Source: an uncultured Prevotellaceae bacterium (lineage in GTDB: Bacteria > Bacteroidota > Bacteroidia > Bacteroidales > Bacteroidaceae). Taken from it: DNA of 64,000 nucleotides. The stretch covers positions 62,001 through 126,000 of the forward strand of contig CAMVIM010000002.1 in assembly GCA_947167515.1 (NCBI GenBank). The letters are read 5' to 3'. The translations under genes and the position numbers were made by a program. Below, one piece after another: positions 31,392 through 39,844 of this stretch. The notes beneath the pieces are model-generated. The model had not been told where the DNA came from. It did not search any database and worked only from the letters and a program-made list of their open reading frames with translations. Position 1 is the stretch's first letter; the number at the start of each line of letters is the position of its first letter.

Positions 31392-31877
31392 TTATTGATA
31401 GACGAATACTTCACTATTGACAATGATGGCTCCTTGAGCCAGTCGTGCATTTTTCAGCTTGTCAAGATAGTTGTCAGCTTCCTTGCGAGTGACAAAGTCG
31501 CCCACACGGCATCGCCAGTTGGGGGATTCAAACGTGGTATATACGCGGAGTTCGGGGAAGACGGTGGCCACTCTGTTGCCAGCACGTTGTGCCTGAGTTT
31601 GGTCGGCTTGTGTGCTACCTCCCCAATACACCTGAATGCGGTAGCCACGTGCCTTGGTCTTCTTGCCTTTTGGAATGCCTGGCAGTTCTCGAATCACCTC
31701 TTTTTTCGGAATGAATTGCTTCTTCCCGTTTACCATATCGTCGAGTAGGGAGTCTTGATGTACTGTCACTGTGCCTTGTCCCGCAGCCTGACTGGTGAGG
31801 TGTTCTGTGAAGTTTTGTGCAGACATGGTGATGGTACACCAAAGGATTGAAAGTGCAAGTGAAAGAAGTCGTTTCAT
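31392..31877 (-). CDS. SPOR-domain exported protein
   Basis: A 161-residue exported protein with signal peptide (MKRLLSLALSILWCTITMSA) and a C-terminal SPOR domain (about 85-161, 'YRIQVYWGGSTQADQTQAQRAGN ... WRCRVGDFVTRKEADNYLDKL'), which binds denuded peptidoglycan glycans at the division site. The start at 31877 is set by the signal peptide; the open frame reaches further 5' through repeat-like intergenic DNA. It lies between tpiA and folE on the same strand. Confidence 0.88.
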   Translation of the reverse strand: MKRLLSLALSILWCTITMSAQNFTEHLTSQAAGQGTVTVHQDSLLDDMVNGKKQFIPKKEVIRELPGIPKGKKTKARGYRIQVYWGGSTQADQTQAQRAGNRVATVFPELRVYTTFESPNWRCRVGDFVTRKEADNYLDKLKNARLAQGAIIVNSEVFVYQ

Positions 31878-31889
31878 TGTTGAGGATTT

Positions 31890-31990
31890 TATTGAATTGA
31901 GAATTGACAGTTGAGAGTTGACAATGGAGAATGGAGAATTGAGGATTGAGAATCGACAGTTGCCTATGATCAATCCTCAATTCTCCATTA
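31890..31990. repeat. Degenerate GAATTGA/GAGAATT intergenic repeats
   Basis: About 100 bases made of variations on TTGAGAATTGACAGTTGAGAG, with short inverted TCAATTCTC/GAGAATTGA pieces, between tpiA and the SPOR gene. Similar text occurs at 17095-17165, 25188-25222, 5323-5335 and 11309-11360. Confidence 0.6.
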
Positions 31991-31995
31991 GTTAA

Positions 31996-32754
31996 TTATT
32001 TCCAAGCGTCGATGATGCCCTTGAAGTCGGCCACCTTGAGTGATGCACCACCAATGAGACCACCGTCGATGTCGGGCTTTGCGAAGAGTTCGGGAGCGTT
32101 GGAAGCCTTGCAAGAACCACCGTAGAGGATGGAAGTTTCATTGGCTACTTCGGCACCGTACTTCTCGGCAACGACAGAGCGGATGTAAGCGTGGATTTCT
32201 TCAGCCTGGTCTGCCGTAGCGGTCTTGCCTGTACCGATAGCCCAGATGGGTTCGTAGGCAATCACGATGTTTTTGAACTGCTCTGCTGAGAGGTGGAACA
32301 CGCTGCCTTCGAGTTCTGCCTTCACAACGGCGTTCTGCTCGTTAGCCTCGCGCTGTGCCAATGACTCACCGATGCAGAAGATGACCTTCAGACCGTTGGC
32401 GAGTGCCAACTCCACTTTCTCCTTCAGGATTTCAGGAGTTTCGTTGTAGTATTCGCGACGCTCTGAGTGACCGAGAATCACATACTCAGCACCTGTAGAT
32501 TTCACCATTTCGGCAGAAACCTCACCGGTGTATGCGCCAGAAGCCTTGTCTGCGCAGTTTTCAGCACCAAGACCGATGACGTTGTGGTCAATGATTTCAG
32601 ACACTTTTGCCAAGTGGATGAAAGGAGTGCAGATGATGACACCGCAGTTGGGCTTGTCAGCAGCAAGTGCCTCGTTCAGACCCTTTGCCAGTTCGATACC
32701 TTCCTGGAGATTCTTGTTCATCTTCCAGTTTCCAGCAACAATTTTCTTTGCCAT
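31996..32754 (-). CDS. tpiA: Triosephosphate isomerase
   Basis: Interconverts dihydroxyacetone phosphate and glyceraldehyde 3-phosphate in glycolysis. The start [13 protein letters not shown] contains the conserved NWKMN with the catalytic lysine; the catalytic His is in [11 protein letters not shown] and the Glu in [11 protein letters not shown]. '[15 protein letters not shown]' and '[10 protein letters not shown]' form the phosphate loop. It is 252 residues from this start; an ATG two codons earlier is also possible. It lies 53 bases after the DoxX gene. Confidence 0.96.
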   Translation of the reverse strand: MAKKIVAGNWKMNKNLQEGIELAKGLNEALAADKPNCGVIICTPFIHLAKVSEIIDHNVIGLGAENCADKASGAYTGEVSAEMVKSTGAEYVILGHSERREYYNETPEILKEKVELALANGLKVIFCIGESLAQREANEQNAVVKAELEGSVFHLSAEQFKNIVIAYEPIWAIGTGKTATADQAEEIHAYIRSVVAEKYGAEVANETSILYGGSCKASNAPELFAKPDIDGGLIGGASLKVADFKGIIDAWK

Positions 32755-32807
32755 AGTCATGTTTGTTTTTTAGTGAGTTAAACCTTTATTGTAAGTTATT
32801 GAAAGTC

Positions 32808-33950
32808 TTATTGTAAGTTATTGATAATCTCTCTCAGCTCCTCGCCATCGGGCATGTTGTAGTTGCTCCATTTCTTCACGATGATGCCGTCGTGGAGCAG
32901 TACCAAGCCTGGTTGTCCCCTCACAACCGTCTTCAACATTCTTTCTTCGGCTATCTGGTAGTCGTATTCAGCTCCCGTGTGGTCGTTCCAGTAGGCTTGT
33001 GCCTGCTTGCTGTCCGACGATGTGAGGCAGTAGAAGTCCCATCCTTCGTCTTGTGCGCTGTCATACACGTCATTGACCTTGTCGATACATCCTTCATCGG
33101 CATGTTTCAAGTCGGGAATGATGAGCAGCACCGTGTAGCCGTCTGTCAGCAGGATGTCCTCCGTGATGTTCTCTCCATCGGCATTGGTGACGTAGAAGTC
33201 GGCAATGGCGAGGTCTTGAGTTTCCACGGGGGTGCGGCGTGTTTCCACATACGTCCATGTGGAGTCGGGGTCATCGTCATCAGCTTCCAGTTCCAGCGTC
33301 TGTCCGTCCTTTTCGTAGATGATTTTCACGTCAAACTTCTGTGAACCGCCAGATGTCACAGCCTTGCGGAGGTCGGTGCCAATCTTGTAGGGTCGGAAAT
33401 CGACGACGGGCAGACAGACGATGCAGTAAATGGCATAACCGATGATGGCGCAGAGCGAAATCAAGGCTATCAGCCACTTGATGCTGGAGGACAGCAGGTC
33501 GGTCAGACGTCGATGGTGGCGACATACGAAGATGGCAACCGCCAAGAGCACGATGTTTTTGGCCAGCGTTTCCGTGTTGCTCAGTATCAGCACATCGCCA
33601 AAGCATCCGCAATCGGACACAGGGTTGGCAATGGCTACGTAAACCGTCAAAATCGTCATCACGGTCATGAAGGCCACGGTGAGGACCGACGTTGTTTTCT
33701 TCTTGATTCCGAAGAGGAGGTATGTGCCCAGTGTGAACTCGACAAAGGCGAGAATCACGGCGCATCCCAGCAGGAACGTGTAGGGCAGCGTGAACCATGC
33801 CATCGCATGGATATAGTCCTCTAGCTTATAGACGGTGCCGAGAGGGTCGTTGGCTTTGACAAAACCACTGAAGAGGAATGTGGCTGCCAGCAGGAGGCGG
33901 CACACGTTCGCTGCAACGGTAAATGTCAGCACTTTAGCCCTCTTTGCCAT
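32808..33950 (-). CDS. DoxX-family membrane protein with thioredoxin-like C-terminus (BT_3928 family)
   Basis: A 380-residue inner-membrane protein. The N-terminal half (about 1-185) has four or five helices of the DoxX/MauE type with a DCGCFGD motif after the third; the C-terminal half (about 215-380) is a soluble domain with redox-protein-like strands ('GYTVLLIIPDLKHADEGCIDK ... FYCLTSSD ... VLLHDGIIVKKW') but no CxxC. It is of the Bacteroidales family I know as BT_3928, which lies between DUF1599 and tpiA there too. The start MAKRAKVL at 33950 overlaps the DUF1599 gene by 17 bases; an upstream ATG would overlap more. Confidence 0.82.
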   Translation of the reverse strand: MAKRAKVLTFTVAANVCRLLLAATFLFSGFVKANDPLGTVYKLEDYIHAMAWFTLPYTFLLGCAVILAFVEFTLGTYLLFGIKKKTTSVLTVAFMTVMTILTVYVAIANPVSDCGCFGDVLILSNTETLAKNIVLLAVAIFVCRHHRRLTDLLSSSIKWLIALISLCAIIGYAIYCIVCLPVVDFRPYKIGTDLRKAVTSGGSQKFDVKIIYEKDGQTLELEADDDDPDSTWTYVETRRTPVETQDLAIADFYVTNADGENITEDILLTDGYTVLLIIPDLKHADEGCIDKVNDVYDSAQDEGWDFYCLTSSDSKQAQAYWNDHTGAEYDYQIAEERMLKTVVRGQPGLVLLHDGIIVKKWSNYNMPDGEELREIINNLQ

Positions 33951-34488
33951 CTTGTGCTTCGGATAATTTGATGAGTCCAAATACGGAGTAGTTGATCATG
34001 TCGAGGTAGTTGGCATCGATGCCTTCCGAGATGAGCGTTTGACCGTCGTGCCCCTCTATCTGCTTCGTTCTGTTCAACTTCATGAGGATAAGGTCGGTGT
34101 AGCTGCTTACGCGCATGGAACGCCACGCCTCGTCGTAGTCGTGGTTCTTGCGGAGCATCAGTTCGAGTGCGCTTTGGGCATACTTGTCATAATACTCCAT
34201 CGCCTTGTCGGCATCCATGTCCTCGGTTTCGGCATAACCCAATTCAAGTTGGATGAGTCCCACGATGCCATAGTTCACGATGGCCTGAAACTCAGGGTAG
34301 ATACCTTCGCCTACCAGCGACACGCCCTTCACTTCGAGGCTGCGGATGCGGTTTGCCTTGATGAAGATCTGGTCAGTCACGGACGAGGGTCTCATGATGC
34401 GCCAGGCGGCACCGTAATCATGCAGCTTCTTGCTGAAGATGTCGCGGCATCCCGCCATGGCTTGCTTGAATTGTTGCTGAGTGTCCAT
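33934..34488 (-). CDS. DUF1599 protein with two internal repeats
   Basis: A 184-residue cytoplasmic protein made of two copies of one domain: 'LHDYGAAWRIMRPSSVTDQI' in the first and 'NHDYDEAWRSMRVSSYTDLI' in the second, each followed by 'NR...' and a 'NYGIVGLIQL'/'NYSVFGLIKL' end. This matches DUF1599 (PF07659, to my memory linked to nucleotide modification). The function is not established. It is the first gene of the leftward operon through recG. Confidence 0.85.
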   Translation of the reverse strand: MDTQQQFKQAMAGCRDIFSKKLHDYGAAWRIMRPSSVTDQIFIKANRIRSLEVKGVSLVGEGIYPEFQAIVNYGIVGLIQLELGYAETEDMDADKAMEYYDKYAQSALELMLRKNHDYDEAWRSMRVSSYTDLILMKLNRTKQIEGHDGQTLISEGIDANYLDMINYSVFGLIKLSEAQDGKEG

Positions 34489-34509
34489 ATCTTTCGTCTA
34501 AATGATGTG

Positions 34510-34517
34510 CAAAGGTA
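34510..34517 (-). promoter_or_regulatory. -7 box for the DUF1599-to-recG operon
   Basis: TACCTTTG on the minus strand, 21 bases before the DUF1599 start. The -33 region is not clearly conserved. Confidence 0.5.
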
Positions 34518-34620
34518 CGTCTTTTTCTCGAATAAAGAATAAAAACAACCTTATTATGAGTAAAAACACACCTAAAAAGTCCTTGTGAGGCGTTAAAATA
34601 ATGATGCTTGCACCATTGGG

Positions 34621-34691
34621 AAAACAACGTGCCCCACGTCAGTTTGTCAACGCAATGTGCGCTGGGGGGCTGACGTGGGGCACGTTGTTTT
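34621..34691. repeat. 22-base perfect inverted repeat with 27-base loop
   Basis: Arms at 34621-34642 and 34670-34691 are exact reverse complements (core GTGCCCCACGTCAG). The loop contains a smaller CGC/GCG stem. It ends 14 bases from the stop of the M23 gene and may end its transcript, as T runs flank both sides, but the stem is much longer than a normal terminator. Confidence 0.85.
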
Positions 34692-34704
34692 TCTTTACAC
34701 TGCT

Positions 34705-35685
34705 TTATGAGCACCTGATGACCTGTCCTGTTTTCAGAATGGAGTTGGCTCTGAGACCGTTCAGCTGACGGAGTTTCTCCACCGTTGTGCCATGTTTCTG
34801 GGCAATGGAGAAGAGGGTGTCGCCCGTCTTCACCGAGTAGGAAACAGGCTCCTTGCTCTCTGTTTCTGCCTTTGTTTGTGGCTTCGAAATGGTGGGCTGC
34901 TTGGGAGCGGCATAGGGCGCTGCTGGTGTGTATCCAGTCGATGCAGTCACCTTGGGAGTTTCCGAGTGAGTGGCGTTGCGGGTGGCAGCAGCCACATTGC
35001 CTTTGGAGAAGCCGTTCTGCAGCACGTAGTAGTCACCGGTCACGTCCTGGTTGACGAAGTCGAACAGCAGGGCGGGGTTGATGGGCTGACCGAGCACACG
35101 GGTCTCGAAGTGGAGGTGAGACCCCGATGACTTACCTGTGTTGCCACCCAAACCGATGGGCTCACCGGCACGAACGATTTGGTCTTTCTTCACAATCTGC
35201 TTGCTCAAGTGGCCGTAGAGGGTCTCCAAACCATTGGGGTGACGAATCACGATGTAGTAGCCGTAGCCGCCGCCGTTGTATTTGCAGATGCGCACTTTGC
35301 CATCGAATGCAGCGCGGATGGTGTCACCGATATAGACCTTGATGTCAAGGCCTTCGTGCTGGCGTCCCCAACGAGGACCGTACACGGAGTTGATTTTGCG
35401 GCTTGGGGTTGGCATGTGGAAGCCGCGAAGGTCGATTTTATAGTTTGCTGGAACAGAGCCGGTGCAACTTCTGAGGTTGTCGGTCCAGTCCATGTAGATG
35501 TTTGCAGCGGGATTGCTGAGGTCGGCAGAGAATGCTGCCGTATTGTTGAGTTTTACGTTGTGGATGTCTTTGAGTCTCTTGTCGGAAGGAGCCTGTCTTG
35601 CGATGATGTCTTGAGCGAAAGTGCTGACAGACAACAGCGAGAGTGCTGCGATGCCGATGGTTTTCTTAATGGTTGAATAGTTCAC
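34705..35685 (-). CDS. M23 peptidase with LysM domain
   Basis: A 326-residue cell-wall protein with signal peptide (MNYSTIKKTIGIAALSLLSVSTFA), an M23 zinc endopeptidase domain (about 95-210: His/Asp in GRQHEGLDIKV, late motif HLHFETRVLG) and a C-terminal LysM (about 280-326, 'YSVKTGDTLFSIAQKHGTTVEKLRQLNGL'). All metal ligands look intact, so it may be an active peptidoglycan hydrolase rather than an NlpD-type activator. It follows ndk by 52 bases. A strong hairpin follows the stop. Confidence 0.92.
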   Translation of the reverse strand: MNYSTIKKTIGIAALSLLSVSTFAQDIIARQAPSDKRLKDIHNVKLNNTAAFSADLSNPAANIYMDWTDNLRSCTGSVPANYKIDLRGFHMPTPSRKINSVYGPRWGRQHEGLDIKVYIGDTIRAAFDGKVRICKYNGGGYGYYIVIRHPNGLETLYGHLSKQIVKKDQIVRAGEPIGLGGNTGKSSGSHLHFETRVLGQPINPALLFDFVNQDVTGDYYVLQNGFSKGNVAAATRNATHSETPKVTASTGYTPAAPYAAPKQPTISKPQTKAETESKEPVSYSVKTGDTLFSIAQKHGTTVEKLRQLNGLRANSILKTGQVIRCS

Positions 35686-35737
35686 GATGTTGGTTTTTTA
35701 GGGGTTGAAACAATGTAAGGTAAAAGTGAGTCTCGTT

Positions 35738-36199
35738 TTAATACTCGTCGTTGGCATACAAGTATTGGAATACACCCGGAGTGTAATCGAAGATTTCCTC
35801 GGGCTTGAAGAAACGGTTCAGTTCAATCACCGCATTCTCGGGAGAGTCGGATGTGTGGATGATGTTCTCCTGGAAACTCATACCGAAGTCACCACGGATG
35901 GTGCCGGGAGCGGCTTTGCGTGAGTTGGTGCTGCCTGTCATCGAACGCACTGTTTCCACAGCGTCAACACCTTCATAGCAGCAGCATACAACGGGAGAAG
36001 CCATCATGGAGTTCTTGATGCGCTGGAAGAAAGGTTTCCCGGCCAGATGGGCATAGTGCTCGTTCAGCAGTTCATCTGTCAGTTGCATCATTTTCATACC
36101 TGCCAATCGCAAGCCTTTACGCTCGAAGCGGGCCGTCACTTCGCCTACAAGAGCGCGTTGTACAGCACCTGGCTTCAAGATTACAAGAGTTTTCTCCAT
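35738..36199 (-). CDS. ndk: Nucleoside diphosphate kinase
   Basis: Balances nucleoside di- and triphosphates. The 153-residue protein starts MEKTLVILKPGAVQR and has the phosphohistidine in ENIIHTSDSPENA. 'RGDFGMSFQ' and 'PEEIFDY' are family marks. It has its own promoter (36324-36294) and is the first gene before the M23 peptidase. Confidence 0.96.
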   Translation of the reverse strand: MEKTLVILKPGAVQRALVGEVTARFERKGLRLAGMKMMQLTDELLNEHYAHLAGKPFFQRIKNSMMASPVVCCCYEGVDAVETVRSMTGSTNSRKAAPGTIRGDFGMSFQENIIHTSDSPENAVIELNRFFKPEEIFDYTPGVFQYLYANDEY

Positions 36200-36293
36200 T
36201 GTTTTTTCCGATTATCTCTTTTGATTGCTTTGATTTGGAACACCACTCTCAAAATGGGAGTAGTAAATAAACCGTAAATTCAAAAATTCGGTG

Positions 36294-36324
36294 CAAAGTT
36301 ATGGAAAAAAGTTGAACCTCACAA
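36294..36324 (-). promoter_or_regulatory. Promoter of ndk
   Basis: Minus strand TTG (36324-36322), 20 bases, TAACTTTG (36301-36294), with transcription expected near 36287 and a leader of about 88 bases. Confidence 0.65.
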
Positions 36325-36351
36325 GGATATGGGGATGTTTTTACAGTTTTT

Positions 36352-36540
36352 TCACAAATCGAGGCATTTTTTTACTTCGGCTTCTGCCTTTGTCAATCTA
36401 TCTTTGCAGAATTCCACCAGTTCCTTGGCATCCTTCAGGTTGGCTGCCAGTGAGTCGATGTCCATCTCTCCGCTCTCGATTTTCTTCACGATTTCCTCCA
36501 GGCGCTTCATGGCCTTTTCGTATGTCAGTTCTTTTTCCAT
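36352..36540 (-). CDS. xseB: Exodeoxyribonuclease VII small subunit
   Basis: A 62-residue helical hairpin: MEKELTYEKAMKRLEEIVKKIESGEMDIDSL is the typical XseB opening. It partners with XseA to degrade single-stranded DNA. Its start overlaps the xseA end by 16 bases. Confidence 0.93.
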   Translation of the reverse strand: MEKELTYEKAMKRLEEIVKKIESGEMDIDSLAANLKDAKELVEFCKDRLTKAEAEVKKCLDL

Positions 36541-37826
36541 GTGATAGTTGATTTGAGTGTTCCTGATGCTAAAGTGGTCTCTATTTCATCTCCTTGATGG
36601 AGGTCACGGGTGTCTCTGACAGCTTTTCCTCCGATGCGCGTGATACTGAATCCGAGCCGCAGGATTCGGACGGGGTCTGTACTGTTCAATTTGCTGTCGA
36701 TGAGTTCGATGCGTTTCCGTTCTCGTTCGAGCAGGATGGGGGCGTGAAGGTTCATCTGCTGGCGGAGCAGCTCGACGTTTCCCTTGGCTCGTTCCAGCCG
36801 CAGAAGGCTTCCTCTCGCCAGTGTGGTGGCCAGGTCGTGAAGGCGGATTTCCTCCCTTGCCTTGACGCCGGAAAAGAGCATGGGCAACTTGCCGGTGAGC
36901 AGTTTGAGACGGGTGGATTCTTCGAGCAGAAGCTGGCTCGTGTGCTGGTTCAGGCGGGCAGCCAAATCCTCCAGCAGGTTCAGTTCTTCTTCCTGATGGT
37001 GGATGAGAAATTCGGCGGCTGCAGTGGGCGTTTTCACGCGAGTGTGGGCTATCAGGTCAATCACCGTGTCGTCCCTCTCGTGCCCGATGCCTGTGATGAT
37101 GGGGAGGGGGAATTGCGCCACATTCTCAGCCAGTTCCAACGAGTCGAACCCTTGCAGGTCGGATGTCGCGCCGCCCCCTCGGATGATGACCACTGCATCC
37201 CATTCCTGTTCGTGCGCCGCAATGCGGTTCAATGCGGCTATCACGCTCCTCTCCACCTCGTTGCCTTGCATGATGGCAGGGAACAGCTCCGTCTTGAAAG
37301 CCAGTCCTTTCTTGTTGTGGATGAGCTGGTTGCAGAAGTCTCCGTACCCTGCCGCCGAAGCCGACGAGATGACGGCAATGTGTTGCATCAGGCGGGGTAG
37401 GGGCAGTTCCTTGTTCAAGGTGAGGATGCCCTCTTCCTCCAGTTGCCGCAGTATCTCCTGCCGCCTTCGGGCAATGTCGCCCAGCGTGTAGGTGGGGTCT
37501 ATGTCGATGATGTTGAGCGAATAGCCATACAGCTCATGGAACGTCACCTCCACCTGCACCATCACCTGCATGCCGGCAGCGAGCCGTTGCCCCGTGGTGT
37601 TCTCAAACATCGGCTTGAGGAAAGCCCACCGGTTGGCCCACACCTGTGCACGGGCTTTCGCCATGATGCCGTTGCCGCGCGCCTCCTTCTGCACCAGTTC
37701 CATGTAGCAATGGCGGTTCACGCGCAACTCGCTCACCTCGGCTTGCACCCAATAGGCTTCGTCCAAGGTCAGCTCCAGCGTCTGCCTCACCAGCCCGTTC
37801 AACTCATATAGTGTCAGCGTCTCCAA
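36525..37826 (-). CDS. xseA: Exodeoxyribonuclease VII large subunit
   Basis: Catalytic subunit. The 433-residue protein has the N-terminal OB-fold ('WVQAEVSELRVNRHCYMELVQK') and the core ('IAVISSASAAGYGDFCNQL', 'VIIRGGGATSDLQGFDSLELAENVAQFPLPIITGIGHERDDTVIDLIAHTRVKTPTAAAEFL'), all characteristic of XseA. A long helical region follows to the C-terminus. It is preceded by an unrecognised gene after 33 bases and overlaps xseB. Confidence 0.95.
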   Translation of the reverse strand: METLTLYELNGLVRQTLELTLDEAYWVQAEVSELRVNRHCYMELVQKEARGNGIMAKARAQVWANRWAFLKPMFENTTGQRLAAGMQVMVQVEVTFHELYGYSLNIIDIDPTYTLGDIARRRQEILRQLEEEGILTLNKELPLPRLMQHIAVISSASAAGYGDFCNQLIHNKKGLAFKTELFPAIMQGNEVERSVIAALNRIAAHEQEWDAVVIIRGGGATSDLQGFDSLELAENVAQFPLPIITGIGHERDDTVIDLIAHTRVKTPTAAAEFLIHHQEEELNLLEDLAARLNQHTSQLLLEESTRLKLLTGKLPMLFSGVKAREEIRLHDLATTLARGSLLRLERAKGNVELLRQQMNLHAPILLERERKRIELIDSKLNSTDPVRILRLGFSITRIGGKAVRDTRDLHQGDEIETTLASGTLKSTITWKKN

Positions 37827-37859
37827 AATTCGTCTATCTATGAAATCCGTGGTTAAAAT

Positions 37860-38552
37860 TCAAATTCGTGGTCTTTTCCCGTTCAGCACATGCACAAACG
37901 TATCATAGTTTCGGTCAATGTGGCTCAACTCATACTGCTCAATCGTCAGCGAGAAGCGTCCGGGCAAGTCATCCAACCCGAAATACGCCTTGATGAGGCA
38001 CACCGCATTGAAAGCCCTGTCATCCAGCCGCTTCATCAGCGCCATGCAGCACTTCCTCGCCACCGTTCTGTCCTCGGCCATCTTGAGCGTCTTGAAAATG
38101 AGGAAATAGGACAGGGGAGAGTCGTCCTTCAGCAGAATCGACAGCCGCGTCACCTCCTCCTCGATGTGCAGCGCCTCAAACATCCCCAGCACCTGCTCCT
38201 CCGTCTTCAGCAGCGGCATCATCATGTTACACAATTTCACCAGCGATTCGCCGTGCGTCGCCTTCAGGTGCTCGTGCAACTGCCGCACCGCCCCCGCACC
38301 GAAGTCCAGTGTGCCGTCATCGGCAAGATGCCCCACCGCCGTCACGCCGCTCAGAAAAGCTGCCCTCTTATATATAATAAGGTGTAGCAGCGTCTCCCAA
38401 AACAGGTCGTTCTCCAACTCCGTCAGCACTTCCTCCCGCATCACACGCTCCATCCGCCTGAACTCCATATTGCTCAGGCCTCCCAGCATCCGCTCCAGTC
38501 CCACCCAGTCGCGCGTGCTGATAAACATCAGCGCCTTTTCCTTGTTGCCCAT
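37860..38552 (-). CDS. Uncharacterised 230-residue protein
   Basis: I do not recognise this protein. It is mostly alpha-helical with no signal peptide or membrane segment, starts MGNKEKALMFISTRDWVGLERML and ends ELSHIDRNYDTFVHVLNGKRPRI. It has a clear promoter (38621-38590) and a hairpin in its leader, and lies 33 bases before xseA, so it is probably a real, translated gene in that operon. Fragments of its 5' part are duplicated in the intergenic DNA at 38757-38836. Confidence 0.75.
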   Translation of the reverse strand: MGNKEKALMFISTRDWVGLERMLGGLSNMEFRRMERVMREEVLTELENDLFWETLLHLIIYKRAAFLSGVTAVGHLADDGTLDFGAGAVRQLHEHLKATHGESLVKLCNMMMPLLKTEEQVLGMFEALHIEEEVTRLSILLKDDSPLSYFLIFKTLKMAEDRTVARKCCMALMKRLDDRAFNAVCLIKAYFGLDDLPGRFSLTIEQYELSHIDRNYDTFVHVLNGKRPRI

Positions 38553-38561
38553 CGTGTACCC

Positions 38562-38581
38562 TCACGATTTGCGAATCGTGA
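38562..38581 (-). promoter_or_regulatory. Hairpin at the 5' end of the 38552 gene transcript
   Basis: TCACGATT and AATCGTGA enclose a 4-base loop, starting within a few bases of the expected transcription start, next to the start codon at 38552. It may protect the mRNA or control translation. Confidence 0.45.
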
Positions 38582-38589
38582 ATTTTATG

Positions 38590-38621
38590 CAAAGATAATA
38601 ATAATAAGATTATAAAGCAAA
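38590..38621 (-). promoter_or_regulatory. Promoter of the uncharacterised gene and xseAB
   Basis: Minus strand TTTG (38621-38618), 20 bases, TATCTTTG (38597-38590): full match to the Bacteroidetes consensus. Confidence 0.65.
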
Positions 38622-38756
38622 TAGGATGCCTTTTTTGTTGCCTTCTTTCACTTTTCCTTCAAAATTCTTTGTGACTTCAAATAATCCTTGTACATTTGCC
38701 ATCGTGTTCTTTGGAACATGACATTTTATTTGCTCATTTCGCTACTCGAATCGCAA

Positions 38757-38836
38757 CACCGAAGTCCAGTGTGCCGTCATCGGCAAGATGTTCCACCGCC
38801 TGAACTCCATGTTGCTCAGGCCTCTCAGCATCAGCG
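38757..38836 (-). pseudogene. Condensed duplicate of the 5' part of the 38552 gene
   Basis: 38757-38790 is identical to 38297-38330 (34 bases). 38796-38832 matches 38454-38490 at 35 of 37 positions, and CATCAGCGCC after it matches 38527-38536. Order and orientation are kept, with the pieces between deleted. Not translatable. Confidence 0.75.
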
Positions 38837-38943
38837 CCACACCCCACCATACTTCAACGCCACTTCTTCCATTGCCTCAACGCCACATCCTCCTCCCCCT
38901 CAACGCCACTTCCACTTTAGATTCATTCTATGAATTATAAAAA

Positions 38944-38996
38944 CCATACCATGAATTATACAATTCATTCTTTGGATTGTATAATTCATGGTATGG
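38944..38996. repeat. 21-base perfect inverted repeat
   Basis: Arms 38944-38964 and 38976-38996 are exact reverse complements (start CCATACCATGAATT), with an 11-base loop. Three TCAACGCCAC direct repeats lie just upstream (38851-38912). Confidence 0.8.
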
Positions 38997-39423
38997 ATTT
39001 AAGGCCGTTGCGCCGTTGCCTCACAGTTGGCTACGCCACCGCCTAAGAGATAGTATTGCTTGTGGTCAGCAGAATGAACAGAACCACCCGCCGAAATCTC
39101 CTCGGCAAGGTTTCTTCGGGAGCATTTCCGTCTGAACTATAGTGCTCTTGGAGGGAGGGGCGTAAAAAGAATAGCTTACTCAACTTTCGGGAGTAGTTAA
39201 GAAGTTAAGTAGTTAAGAAGTTAAGCCGATACCATGTTAATGGTTTCCGTCGATGAACTGACGAACAAAACATCTGGCTTAACTCCTGTCAGCAGGACGA
39301 GCGTAGCGATAACTCCTTAACTCCTTAACTTCCAAAGAAGTGAAGCTTCCGAACCTTTAATAACTTATTATGCGAAAATGAAATTAATATCCTCAAAAAG
39401 TTTGGATTTCCATAGAAAAGCAC
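38997..39423. other. Gene-free stretch
   Basis: I see no gene here. It holds an 8-base-period AGTTAAGN run (39187-39221) and, 100 bases on, its rough inverse AACTCCTT repeats (39311-39335), so a weak large hairpin is possible. Confidence 0.5.
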
Positions 39424-39458
39424 TACCTTTGTAGCCGAAATTTCATATAAATACGTAT
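39424..39458 (+). promoter_or_regulatory. Promoter and leader of the first tiny ORF
   Basis: Starts with TACCTTTG (-7 box). The 35 bases match 40185-40219 with one difference; the copies precede two different small genes at the same distance. Confidence 0.65.
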
Positions 39459-39463
39459 CTTTT

Positions 39464-39637
39464 ATGGCAAATACTGATTACAAGCAGCGCACACGTGAAG
39501 AAGTAATTGCATGGCTACAAAAAGCCAGAGAGCGCAAGGATGCCTTTCAGAAAAGGGCCAACGAGATATTCGCTGAGGAGGATCGACTGCGGCAACATGC
39601 TGCCGACTCGCATTACTACGATATTGCAGTAAAGTAA
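39464..39637 (+). CDS. Small 57-residue protein
   Basis: MANTDYKQRTREEVIAWLQK is followed by a charged helical sequence ending HYYDIAVK. I do not recognise it. The open frame is short, but it has a consensus -7 box and a leader shared with the gene at 40225, and the start codon sits at the same place relative to that leader. It could be an antitoxin-like or DNA-associated peptide in a small accessory cassette. A second, 21-residue frame overlaps its stop (TAATG). Confidence 0.5.
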   Translation: MANTDYKQRTREEVIAWLQKARERKDAFQKRANEIFAEEDRLRQHAADSHYYDIAVK

Positions 39638-39702
39638 TGAATAACCTCGACGTAAGCCGCTTTGATGCCGAAGTGGCGATGTTCAACGAAATGAAGCCGT
39701 AG
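39637..39702 (+). CDS. Possible 21-residue peptide or gene remnant
   Basis: MNNLDVSRFDAEVAMFNEMKP, starting in the stop of the previous ORF (TAATG). It may be translated by coupling, or be the start of a lost downstream gene. Length alone gives little support. Confidence 0.25.
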   Translation: MNNLDVSRFDAEVAMFNEMKP

Positions 39703-39844
39703 CCCCACGCCAACAATCTTTACCCCCTCATAACAATCAATGATTTAAGTTTCGGAAGTATTTTTAACCACGAATTACACGAATAAAATTAATTCGCATC
39801 AAACTTTTCTTTGGAAAAATCGATGCCGATAAAGATTTTCTTCA

